In this document: positions 42,872 through 51,009 of the stretch, in pieces
Layout: every line of letters begins with the position of its first letter
Position numbering within the stretch: position 1 is the stretch's first letter
Assembly (NCBI RefSeq): GCF_000175575.2
Contig: NZ_CP005986.1
Span: forward strand, 999,549 to 1,063,548
From: Acidithiobacillus caldus ATCC 51756
GTDB taxonomy: Bacteria; Pseudomonadota; Gammaproteobacteria; Acidithiobacillales; Acidithiobacillaceae
DNA: 64,000 bases
Direction: 5' to 3'
Translations under genes and position numbers: made by a program
The notes under the pieces: generated by a model
What the model saw: the letters and a program-made list of their open reading frames with translations, nothing else
Databases searched by the model: none
What the model was told of the DNA's origin: nothing

Positions 42872-43025
42872 AACTAGAGCCAGCAAGGGTTAGAAAAGTT
42901 TTTGTCATGTTATGCCATATGATGTCATCCACAGCGCCAGCGCGCGAAAACTAGAGCCAGATGGGAATATTGTAGCCAGCATCTGGCGGGAGGCGTTGGC
43001 AGAACTAGAGCCAGACTAGAGCCAG
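42872..43025 (+). repeat. Four short direct repeats ACTAGAGCCAG
   Basis: Copies at 42872-42883, 42949-42960, 43003-43014 (all AACTAGAGCCAG) and 43015-43025 (ACTAGAGCCAG). The spacing is irregular (77, 54 and 12 bp between starts), which excludes a CRISPR array. No gene is seen in 42841-43030. They could be binding sites at the end of a lost mobile element (IS21-type ends carry such repeats). Confidence 0.6.
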
Positions 43026-43034
43026 ATAAGCAAA

Positions 43035-43063
43035 AGGCACTTAGGTGATATTCCTAAGTGCCT
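43035..43063 (-). terminator. Rho-independent terminator of tRNA-Lys
   Basis: Perfect 11-bp stem AGGCACTTAGG / CCTAAGTGCCT with a 7-nt loop. On the minus strand it is followed by TTTTGCTT, just downstream of the tRNA 3' end. On the plus strand it is followed by GTTTTATTT, so it may act in both directions. Confidence 0.85.
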
Positions 43064-43071
43064 GTTTTATT

Positions 43072-43147
<76 letters not shown>

Positions 43148-43238
43148 GAGGCGTGAAATTATAAACGGCTGCCAGCAAAAATCAACACGGCCACCCCAGG
43201 AGCGCGCCCGCGGGCACCGACGCGCGTGCGCTGGGGTT

Positions 43239-43682
43239 TCAGGCGCGCGCAACGGTGCTGGAGTTCGTCTTACGCCGCAGACGGATGACGATGTCCACTT
43301 GCTGCAGTTCGGTGTCCTCGGGGAGATCCGGGAGGCTGCGCACCTGTAGATCGTGGGCCGGGATGTCCACCAACTCGCCGCTGTCCACGTAGTAGAAGTG
43401 GTGATGCGGGGAGACGTTGGGGTCATAAAAGACCTTGCCCGGTTCGACGATGACCTCACGTACGAGCCCATGTTCGGCGAAGATACCCAAGGTGTTGTAG
43501 ACCGTAGCCTTGGAGACTACCGGGTAATCCGCGTTGACGCGTTGCATGATCTCTTCGGCGGACAGGTGAGCACAGGCGGAGAACAGCACGAAGCCGATCT
43601 CGACGCGCTGACTGGTGGGGTTGACCCCGGCGTCGCGGAGCACCTCAAGAACCTGCTGTTTGCTCGTAGCTGGATTCTGCAT
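43239..43682 (-). CDS. Fur-family transcriptional regulator
   Basis: 147 residues. Winged helix: QVLEVLRDAGVNPTSQRVEI, LSAEEIMQRVNADYPVVSKA, TVYNTLGIFAEHGLVREV. Metal/dimer domain: VFYDPNVSPHHHFYYVDSGE (HHHFYxxxxGE, site 1 and 2 His) and VDIPAHDLQVRSLPDLPEDT. No CxxC zinc site occurs, which is closer to Irr-type or divergent Fur proteins than to classical Fur or PerR. It lies 170 bp downstream of a TonB-dependent receptor gene on the same strand and may regulate metal uptake. Metal specificity cannot be told. Confidence 0.88.
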   Translation of the reverse strand: MQNPATSKQQVLEVLRDAGVNPTSQRVEIGFVLFSACAHLSAEEIMQRVNADYPVVSKATVYNTLGIFAEHGLVREVIVEPGKVFYDPNVSPHHHFYYVDSGELVDIPAHDLQVRSLPDLPEDTELQQVDIVIRLRRKTNSSTVARA

Positions 43683-43852
43683 AGCTGTTCTCTCTTTACT
43701 TTTAAACCGATTGTAAGGCCAACCTTAACGAGACGCGCAGAAAAGATCAAGGGAAAGCGACGACGGCTGCGGGCAGGTCACCTTCCTCAGGACGCAGGAC
43801 GCGACGGGGGAGGGTACACCTGGTGGCCGCACCCATCCCGCGTGCAGCGGCC

Positions 43853-46057
43853 CTAGAAGGTGTAGGAGACGGCCAATTGCACCGAGCGCCCCGGCCCGGG
43901 TACGGGCGTGCCGGCCATGAAGGGCCGCTGTCCCAGATAGGTACTGCCCAAGGGATCAAAATACAGGCGGTTGAGCAGATTCTGCAGGCGCAGGCTCGCC
44001 TGCCAGGGGCCGCGGCCATATTCCGTTGCCAGATCCAGCAGCGCATAGGCTCCTGTCCGTGGTTCGTTGCGGGTGGGATCCACTCGATTCTGGGCGGCCA
44101 CCAGGGTTTCCTCCATGCGGTTGGTAAAGGCACCCCAGTGCTGTACCAGCGCCAGACGCAGGGTGGGCGGCGCAATCTCATACAGAGGTGTGTGCAGGGC
44201 AAGGTTGTCGCCCCGGGTGTAGGATCCTGCCGTCTCCAGGTCCCAATCCCCAGCGGTGCTGTGGTGCAGAACGGGCATCCTCGCACGGAAATCGACGCCA
44301 TAGAGCGCGGCGCGCTGGTTTTGGAACTGCAGATAGACAAAACCGCTGGTCGCTGTGAGGTTGGCTGGCGTACAGGCACCACCCAGGGTAACCGGACAGC
44401 GCTGTACCCCAATGTAGTGCTCGATGTAGCTGTAGTGGGGCTGAATACGTAGTTCCCAGCCTTTGTTCGCACTCTGCCATTGCAGGGACAGGCTGGCCGT
44501 ATTGGCGGTTTGGGGCTGTAAGGCGAGGTTGCCGATGTAGCCGTTACCATCGCCAAACCAACCGTTCATGAGCATGGCCATAGCTTGGCTCGACCAGGCA
44601 TAGCGCTCGTAAAGGCCAGGGGCCTGACTGCGCCGCGATAGACCCAATTCCAGTTCCCACTGCGCATTGGGCCGGTAATCGGTGACGAAGCTCAGGGATC
44701 CCAGTGCAAAAAGCTCCCGGCGATGGGCGGCGTTGAATACACCGGGCTGGGACGTGGCCAGATCGGGATTTCCGTACATCATGGCGTTGTAGCCCTGCAC
44801 GGGGCCGGTGCCTTGCTCGACGAAGTCGCCGCGCAGTCCCACCAGGCTGCTCCAATGGGCTGACCAATCCCGGTGCCATTGGGCATAGACGTGGTAATCG
44901 TCCTGCCGGGCGTGGTTCAGATTGACAAAGGTCAGCGGACCCATGGACTGCATCGCCATGGGCATGGAGGTGAGGTTGCGGGCGGGTGGCCAGCGGTCGT
45001 CCAGGTCCTCATGATCGTAGCCTGCCCCCACCTCCAGGGTGTCCTCCGGGTCCAGGTTCAGGCGCAGCTCCGAGCGCAGACCATTGTGCACGGCATTGGT
45101 CTGCATGGGCATATCCATGCTAGCACCGATCATTTTATCGGCGAGGAAATTCATGCGATGTAGGATGTGCTCTTGGTAGGCGCGGATGGACCATTTGCCC
45201 CAACCGTAATCGTGGGTGAAGTGCAGGTTTATGCCGACGCTCTCATTCTTGGTCATGTCCATGCGCGCGTTGGGAAAGGCTTGATAGGGGATATATTGGT
45301 AATTTAGGTGCAGGTCCAAAAAATTTGCGCCGCTTTTATGGGCTAATTGTAGACTTTGGTTACTGCTCAGGTACTGTGTCGATCCCACGATGTTCCCGGG
45401 AATACCGGGAATCGTTGGCTTGAACGGAGCTGCAGCGCGGTAATCGGATCCAGCGGAAACCGCGCCATCGTAGCGTACATAGGTCGTGCGGGTGGCGGCG
45501 TAGATGGCAGCGGAGCCACCGTGGATATTGCCGTTGCTCTGATAAAAGCTCCCCACGCGGCCACCCACGACGGGATTTTGACCGCTGGCGAAAAGCGCTT
45601 TCGGACTTTCCACCGCGATAGCGCCACCCATGGCATTGCCGCCAACGCTCACGGGTGCCACGGTCGGGTAGACGTGAATCTGGCCAATCTGGTTGGGGGA
45701 TACGTAGGACAGTGGCGGATTCATGCCGTTGGCGCAAGCCGTGGGTGTGCGGACACCGTCCACACTCTGGACGATATCGCTGGCCGCAAAACCGTCGAGA
45801 ACCGGAAGGCCAGATGCACCACCGCCCCGCAGAGCAGCAAAACCGGGCAGTTGGTTCAGGATGTCGAGGGTATTGCCGCCCGTGGCAAGCTCCGGGTGGA
45901 GGGTCTGGCCTCCGGGTGTCGAACTGGGGCGGTTCTGCACGTGCACTTCCACGACCAAGGGAGTGGATTCCTCCAGATCGCCGGCGGGCACTTCCTGCGC
46001 TCCCATGGTCAATACTCCGATCCCCATGGCCAGATACGTACGTCGTTTTAGGTTCAT
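43853..46057 (-). CDS. TonB-dependent outer-membrane receptor, possibly copper (OprC/NosA-like)
   Basis: 734 residues with a signal peptide (MNLKRRTYLAMGIGVLTMGA). The plug domain has NTLDILNQLPGFAALRGGGA, SGLPVLDGFAASDIVQSVDG and VYPTVAPVSVGGNAMGGAIA. The beta-barrel ends with PGRSVQLAVSYTF, terminal Phe as required for BAM. A segment ACANGMNPPLSYVSPNQI and Met-rich stretches (SMDMPMQTNA, SMPMAMQSMGP, SSQAMAMLMNG) recall OprC/NosA copper receptors. No TonB box is obvious to the eye. Uptake of a metal or metal chelate is likely, and copper is inference. Confidence 0.85.
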   Translation of the reverse strand: MNLKRRTYLAMGIGVLTMGAQEVPAGDLEESTPLVVEVHVQNRPSSTPGGQTLHPELATGGNTLDILNQLPGFAALRGGGASGLPVLDGFAASDIVQSVDGVRTPTACANGMNPPLSYVSPNQIGQIHVYPTVAPVSVGGNAMGGAIAVESPKALFASGQNPVVGGRVGSFYQSNGNIHGGSAAIYAATRTTYVRYDGAVSAGSDYRAAAPFKPTIPGIPGNIVGSTQYLSSNQSLQLAHKSGANFLDLHLNYQYIPYQAFPNARMDMTKNESVGINLHFTHDYGWGKWSIRAYQEHILHRMNFLADKMIGASMDMPMQTNAVHNGLRSELRLNLDPEDTLEVGAGYDHEDLDDRWPPARNLTSMPMAMQSMGPLTFVNLNHARQDDYHVYAQWHRDWSAHWSSLVGLRGDFVEQGTGPVQGYNAMMYGNPDLATSQPGVFNAAHRRELFALGSLSFVTDYRPNAQWELELGLSRRSQAPGLYERYAWSSQAMAMLMNGWFGDGNGYIGNLALQPQTANTASLSLQWQSANKGWELRIQPHYSYIEHYIGVQRCPVTLGGACTPANLTATSGFVYLQFQNQRAALYGVDFRARMPVLHHSTAGDWDLETAGSYTRGDNLALHTPLYEIAPPTLRLALVQHWGAFTNRMEETLVAAQNRVDPTRNEPRTGAYALLDLATEYGRGPWQASLRLQNLLNRLYFDPLGSTYLGQRPFMAGTPVPGPGRSVQLAVSYTF

Positions 46058-46199
46058 TGTTGGGCTCCCTGTTTTTTTTCAAACCTAAACTATTTTCAGG
46101 ATGGTTTCAAATTAATAAATAACTACTATGAAATATACTATAATTATTTTTGGGATGTTCCGGCGAAAGATGAATGACTTCTTCGCGATCGCTGCGCTT

Positions 46200-46325
46200 G
46201 CATCGCGCGCGATGAGGAGTCTGCGAGTACCCAGTTTCTGGACAACGGCGAGGCGGACGATGCCGAACGGACGATCAACCTTTGCCGGAAATGGAGTTTT
46301 GTCGGGTGTGGTGACGGCGCCGTCC
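46200..46325 (+). pseudogene. Possible IS66-type transposase remnant
   Basis: In the gap 46058-46325 one plus-strand frame reads STQFLDNGEADDAERTINLC then RKWSFVGCGDGA. This resembles the [26 protein letters not shown] block at the end of IS66 TnpC. There is no start codon and only about 40 codons. The rest of the gap is AT-rich and holds the probable promoter of the receptor gene. Confidence 0.25.
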
Positions 46326-47420
46326 CTAGGACGGCATCACGGCAGGTGCTCTGGTCGGTTCCCCGAGGATCTGTTCCCGGAGAATGCTTGCGGTGGCGGG
46401 CGCCATGGTCAGACCGTAGCGGAAGTGGCCACTGGCGATATAGAGGCCAGAACCGTCGAAAACGGCGCCGATGAAGGGGCGGTTTTCCGGGCTCCCCGGC
46501 CGTAGTCCTGCCCACTGGCGCAGCACGGGGTAGTCTCGGGCGGGAGGAAAGAATTCGTGGATAAAAGCCAGGAGTTCCTCACGAATGGCTACGGTGCTGG
46601 ATTTGTCGAAGCCCACATCCTCCGTGCTGCTGCCCACCAGGAGCAGCCCATCGCGACGTTGCACCAGATAATGCGGGCCGTGCAGCAGCAGGCTGGGAAG
46701 GGCGCCCGGTTCACCCTGCAGAAGCAGCATCTGACCACGCATGGGTTTGATGGGGAATTCAAGACCGGCATCCACAAGCAGTTGTCTGCTCCAGGCACCC
46801 GCCGTGACGATGGCGCGGGTAGAGGAAATCTCTCCCTGGTCGGTGACGATGGTACGCAGTTTGCCTGCGTCGTCGCGAACAAAGGCGCGGACTTCTGTTC
46901 CCGGGAAGAAGCGCACCCCGAGCTGTTGGCAGCGCCGATGCAATGCCTTCAGCAGGCGGGGGTTACGGACCTGCGCCACTTCCGGGCACCACAGCGCCCG
47001 TTGTCCGTGGCGCAGGCGAAAGTCGGGAAACTGGGCCGCGGCGGTCACACCGTCCCATAGGTGCCAGGTCTGCCCCTCGCCGGCGCCAAAGCCCACGGGG
47101 TCCGTGGGGAAGGGATGATCCGTGGACTCCAGGATCAGCAGACCGCTGGCCTGCCATTCGGGATCGATCCCGGTGTGTTCCAGCAGGCTCCTGGCCAGTT
47201 CGGGGTAGGCCGCCATCCCCGCCGCCGCCAGACGGCGCACTTCAGGGAGGTAGCGCCAGGGGTGGAGCGGGCTCAAGATGCCCCCACCAGCCCAGGATGC
47301 TTCCTGTCCAATCTGCCCGCGTTCCAGCACGCGCACAGCCAGTCCCGACTCCGCCAGAAACAGGGCGGAGACCAGACCGATAACGCCGGCGCCCACGATC
47401 ACGACATCGTCGGTACGCAC
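46326..47420 (-). CDS. thiO: FAD-dependent glycine/D-amino acid oxidase, ThiO-like
   Basis: 364 residues. FAD-binding DVVIVGAGVIGLVSALFLAE (GxGxxG) and E in RVLERGQIGQEASWAGGGIL, with SPLHPWRY, typical for ThiO. The C-terminal part has PIKPMRGQMLLLQGEPG, YLVQRRDGLLLVGSSTEDVG and GLRPGSPENRPFIGAVFDGS then SGHFRYGLTMAPATA. ThiO oxidises glycine to iminoglycine for the thiazole of thiamine in aerobes. No thiG or thiS neighbours are visible; it sits between tamB and the receptor. A related DadA-type oxidase is the alternative. Confidence 0.85.
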   Translation of the reverse strand: MRTDDVVIVGAGVIGLVSALFLAESGLAVRVLERGQIGQEASWAGGGILSPLHPWRYLPEVRRLAAAGMAAYPELARSLLEHTGIDPEWQASGLLILESTDHPFPTDPVGFGAGEGQTWHLWDGVTAAAQFPDFRLRHGQRALWCPEVAQVRNPRLLKALHRRCQQLGVRFFPGTEVRAFVRDDAGKLRTIVTDQGEISSTRAIVTAGAWSRQLLVDAGLEFPIKPMRGQMLLLQGEPGALPSLLLHGPHYLVQRRDGLLLVGSSTEDVGFDKSSTVAIREELLAFIHEFFPPARDYPVLRQWAGLRPGSPENRPFIGAVFDGSGLYIASGHFRYGLTMAPATASILREQILGEPTRAPAVMPS

Positions 47421-47433
47421 GCTGCCCTACCCA

Positions 47434-50400
47434 CTAGAAATCGATCCGGTAGAAGATATTGGCGCCATTCTGGGTGCCGCTTTCGGTCTGCAGCTCGATG
47501 TTGCGCGTCAGACGGTAGCGTAGGCGGGCTACCGTACCCTGGCCGATGATGGACTGTCCCACACTCAGATAGAGGTCGGGGGTTATATAGCGACCCAGGG
47601 TGACCATGGCGCCCGACAGGGTGTTGCTGCCATTGGAGGTGACACCGAAGTCGAAGCCGCCCGGCCCGCCGTTGCCGTGGTTACCGAAAAGCGCAGAGCT
47701 GCCCGCCGAGAAGAGCTGGCCGGCAGCGGCGGAGAGCAGCGCGTTCTGGCTCTGGAGACCGGTACTGGGGGTGCCCAGCACCAGGTACGAGAGGATATCG
47801 CTCTGGGCCATGCTGGGGTCGGAGTACAGGCTGACCTGAGGATGGGTGAGGGTACCATTGACCTCGACACCGGCCTGAATGGGTCGGTTGTCCACGGCAA
47901 AGCTGTTGGAATTCTTGATGGTGCGCACGGCCAGGACATCCAGGGTCGCGGCATTGGGCGGGCCACGAAAGAGAATTGCGCCGCGTTCGAAGGTGAGGGA
48001 GTTGCCGTAGATGTCGTAGTGGCCATCCACCATGCGCAGGGTTCCGTCCATGCTCGGCGGCCCGCCGTTTTCCATGCGCACTTGTAGGTCGCCGGCAAGG
48101 CCCGCGCGCAGGCCACCGATGAGCACCTTGGCATCGTGGCCCAGGGACACGCGAATGTCCGCCGAGAGCGCTGGCCCGACACTGGGCTTCTTGGCATTCT
48201 TGACGTAGACCACGTCGCTGGAAGGCTGCGGTCCGCCGAAATCCGTGCCCAATATGCGGAGACGGTCGGTGTGCACCGAGCCCGCGATATCGATACGCTT
48301 GCTGTCGCCGCGTACCGTGAGATCCGGACTCACCGCTGCCTGCACTTGCGGCAGGTTCACTGCCGTGAAGCGGTTACCGCGAATACCCAGCTGAAAATGT
48401 AAGGCAGGTTGCCAGTGTACGGAGCCGGAACCCTCTATCTGGCCGTCGCCGGAATCCGCCTGAAGTCCATCGATGACCAGTTCCTGGCCATTTCCGCGCA
48501 GATCTGCCGCGATCTTGTGCACGAAAAGTCCGGCCTGGGGGGCGTAGAAAGCGAGATCACGGATCCTGCCGCTACCACTCCACTGCGGCTTGGCTACTTC
48601 GCCGCCGATGGTGAGATCAAGGTGCGCCGAGCCTTGGTCCTTGAATTGCAGGGGTTTCAGGGGGAGGGCGGCGAAGAGCGGGCCGGCGAGATCCGTGCGC
48701 AGAGTGCCCTGCAACGGCGCCTGTTTCTGCAAGGTGAAAGGTAAACGCAGGACCATGGGGCTTGCCAGGTGCAGGTGCATATTGCCGAAGCCGTGACCAA
48801 GCTCCAGGTCGCTCTGCAGCTGGAGTCCATCCGTCTGCCAGCTCAACTTGCCGACGAAGCGCTGGATGGGTAGAGACTTGGCGACGCGGTCCTGGTGCCA
48901 ATGGAGCACGGTATCCTGCACCCGCCAGTCTGCCGTCAATGTGCAGCTGCCTTGGCATTGTCCCTTCAATGCGGCATCCCAGCGCCCGCGCACGCCGCCG
49001 TTCATACTGTCGTCGTGAAAGTCCAGAGGGATTTCGTGCAGCCGCAGATCCACCTTTGCCGGTCCCTTGGGGCCGGAATACTGGCCGTCGGCGTCGATGC
49101 GCGCGCCGTGGGCCCCATTCAGGCGGAAATTCTGGATGCTCGCCTGACCGCTGTTCTGCCAGAGCACTTGCGCTGGCTGGGCGAGTCGCCAGGGACCGAT
49201 CTCGGGACCGTCCAGAGCCAGTGTCTGCAACTGCAGCCGCCAGGAAGCTGGGGTCTTTCGCAGTTCACCCGCAAGGTCGACGCGGTTGCCGGCGGAGCGG
49301 GCTTTCAATTCGGTGTGCAATGCCTGGAGGGGCCCCGTCGCCGCAAGCTCCAGATCCACCTGCCTTTTACCAATGTACAGATCTTCGACCTGCGCGTCGG
49401 CAGAGAGGATCTGGGCTGGCGATAGCGTGGCATGCAGCTGCGCCCGACGCAGGGATTCGCTGCGGTAATGCAGATCTTCGGCAAGCAGCTGGACCGAGCC
49501 ATGCCAGGCCTTGCCCGTCCGGGCGAGCGTGGCCTGCAGTGAGCTGTGTCCGCGCGCACCCGGCACAAGACCCTGCCACTGTTGCACGTAAGCCGCAAGA
49601 CGCAGGCCTTGCTGCAGGTTGCCAGAGCCGGTGAGTTTCACTCCGGGGCCGTAGAATCGGGCATCCCTGAGATCGAAGCCCGCGGCGCTGAACTGCACCC
49701 GTGCCTGTCCCTGGAGACTCTGGCGATGAATCTGGCTGGGCAGTAGCCGCAGCGTGCTCTGTCCCTGCCAGCCCGCTTTTGCCTTCACCGCATCCACGTG
49801 GAGCTCGGCGGAGATCTGGCCGGGGAGGGCGGGGTCGAGGCGCTGCGTGGGTAATTCCTGCAGCCGCAGGTCGCCGTGCAGGGCCAGGTGGGGTTTGAAC
49901 TGTAGCTGCAGCTGCGCTCGCAAGAGCGTTCCGCCAAGAATCGCTCCCTTGTAGCGCACGTCGAGTTGTTGCGCCGTACCCTGCAACTCCGTCTGCAACC
50001 GGGCGATGCCGGGAGCGGCAATGAGTTGTACGCTACCTGCGTAGTGCTGCGGCGTTCCACGCAGGTGCAGGGAGAGAGCAACGTCCGCACCCTTCAGGGG
50101 TTTTCCCTTCAGGGGCGGGCGAATTCCGGTGAATTGCCCGGCAATCTGGTAGTCGCCGTGCAGCGTCTGCGGCAGGTCCACACGCAGCTCGCCGTGGACA
50201 GGACTGGTCAGAGCGGGGGTGTGCAGCAGAATGTGGCCGAGTTCGAGTCGCGTGGGGGCCATGAGCAACGTGCTGGTCAAGCTTTCCGTAAGCTTGCCGC
50301 GGCGGTAGGCGACTTCTAGAGGTCCACCGATCCCGCGCCTGCCTTGGGACTTCCAGTGAGTCTTCAGGACGATTTCGGTCGTGCCGGCAGCGCGGCTAGC

Positions 50401-51009
50401 TGGTGGAGAAAAATGCGCCATCAGGGACAACCGGCGCGCCCAGATGCCGACGCTGGCATCGGCTTGCAGCTGTCCCTGGGGCAGTGTTGCGGCGAGTTTG
50501 TCCGCCAGCAGCCAGCCGTGATCCCAGCGCAATTCACGCCAGGAGGCGGAATCCAGCCGAAAGGGGGCGGCACTGCCCTGGATCACGCTGAGCTGATGAA
50601 TGGCGGCATCGGGGAGGGACAGGGTAAAGAGCCTGGTCCACAGCGGCAGGACGGGCCAGTCGAGGCGCAGCGCAGTGTTACTCGCCGCTGGTGGTGGGAG
50701 TTCCACCTGCGCGGTCTCCAGCCGCAGGTGGGAAAGGCGCAACTCCCCGGTCAGCAGATCCATGGGGTGACCGCGCCAGGACAGACGCTTGGCGGCGATG
50801 TGCAGATTCGCGCTCGCGTAGCGCAGATCGTGGGCGTCGAGGCCCGTCATGAGGGTCCCCCGCAGGCTGCTGTAGTGTAACCCCGGGACCTGCTGCAAGG
50901 CCCAACGGGCACCACTCGGTGTGAACAAGAGCCAGAACAGGAGTGCCAGGAGGGTCGCCAGAGGGAGCAGGAATCCCGCGAGCAGCCACTGGAGCAGGCG
51001 TGCCCGCAT
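47434..51009 (-). CDS. tamB: Translocation and assembly module subunit TamB (AsmA/DUF490 superfamily)
   Basis: 1,191 residues. N-terminal signal anchor LLQWLLAGFLLPLATLLALL, then long beta-taco repeats through the middle. The conserved DUF490 C-terminus has VNGTLTHPQVSLYSDPSMAQ with DILSYLVLG, VTLGRYITPDLYLSVGQSI and GTQNGANIFYRIDF. ATG overlaps the tamA stop (ATGA). TamB spans the periplasm and moves phospholipids, or assists autotransporter assembly, together with TamA. Slightly shorter than the E. coli protein (about 1,259). Confidence 0.95.
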   Translation of the reverse strand: MRARLLQWLLAGFLLPLATLLALLFWLLFTPSGARWALQQVPGLHYSSLRGTLMTGLDAHDLRYASANLHIAAKRLSWRGHPMDLLTGELRLSHLRLETAQVELPPPAASNTALRLDWPVLPLWTRLFTLSLPDAAIHQLSVIQGSAAPFRLDSASWRELRWDHGWLLADKLAATLPQGQLQADASVGIWARRLSLMAHFSPPASRAAGTTEIVLKTHWKSQGRRGIGGPLEVAYRRGKLTESLTSTLLMAPTRLELGHILLHTPALTSPVHGELRVDLPQTLHGDYQIAGQFTGIRPPLKGKPLKGADVALSLHLRGTPQHYAGSVQLIAAPGIARLQTELQGTAQQLDVRYKGAILGGTLLRAQLQLQFKPHLALHGDLRLQELPTQRLDPALPGQISAELHVDAVKAKAGWQGQSTLRLLPSQIHRQSLQGQARVQFSAAGFDLRDARFYGPGVKLTGSGNLQQGLRLAAYVQQWQGLVPGARGHSSLQATLARTGKAWHGSVQLLAEDLHYRSESLRRAQLHATLSPAQILSADAQVEDLYIGKRQVDLELAATGPLQALHTELKARSAGNRVDLAGELRKTPASWRLQLQTLALDGPEIGPWRLAQPAQVLWQNSGQASIQNFRLNGAHGARIDADGQYSGPKGPAKVDLRLHEIPLDFHDDSMNGGVRGRWDAALKGQCQGSCTLTADWRVQDTVLHWHQDRVAKSLPIQRFVGKLSWQTDGLQLQSDLELGHGFGNMHLHLASPMVLRLPFTLQKQAPLQGTLRTDLAGPLFAALPLKPLQFKDQGSAHLDLTIGGEVAKPQWSGSGRIRDLAFYAPQAGLFVHKIAADLRGNGQELVIDGLQADSGDGQIEGSGSVHWQPALHFQLGIRGNRFTAVNLPQVQAAVSPDLTVRGDSKRIDIAGSVHTDRLRILGTDFGGPQPSSDVVYVKNAKKPSVGPALSADIRVSLGHDAKVLIGGLRAGLAGDLQVRMENGGPPSMDGTLRMVDGHYDIYGNSLTFERGAILFRGPPNAATLDVLAVRTIKNSNSFAVDNRPIQAGVEVNGTLTHPQVSLYSDPSMAQSDILSYLVLGTPSTGLQSQNALLSAAAGQLFSAGSSALFGNHGNGGPGGFDFGVTSNGSNTLSGAMVTLGRYITPDLYLSVGQSIIGQGTVARLRYRLTRNIELQTESGTQNGANIFYRIDF

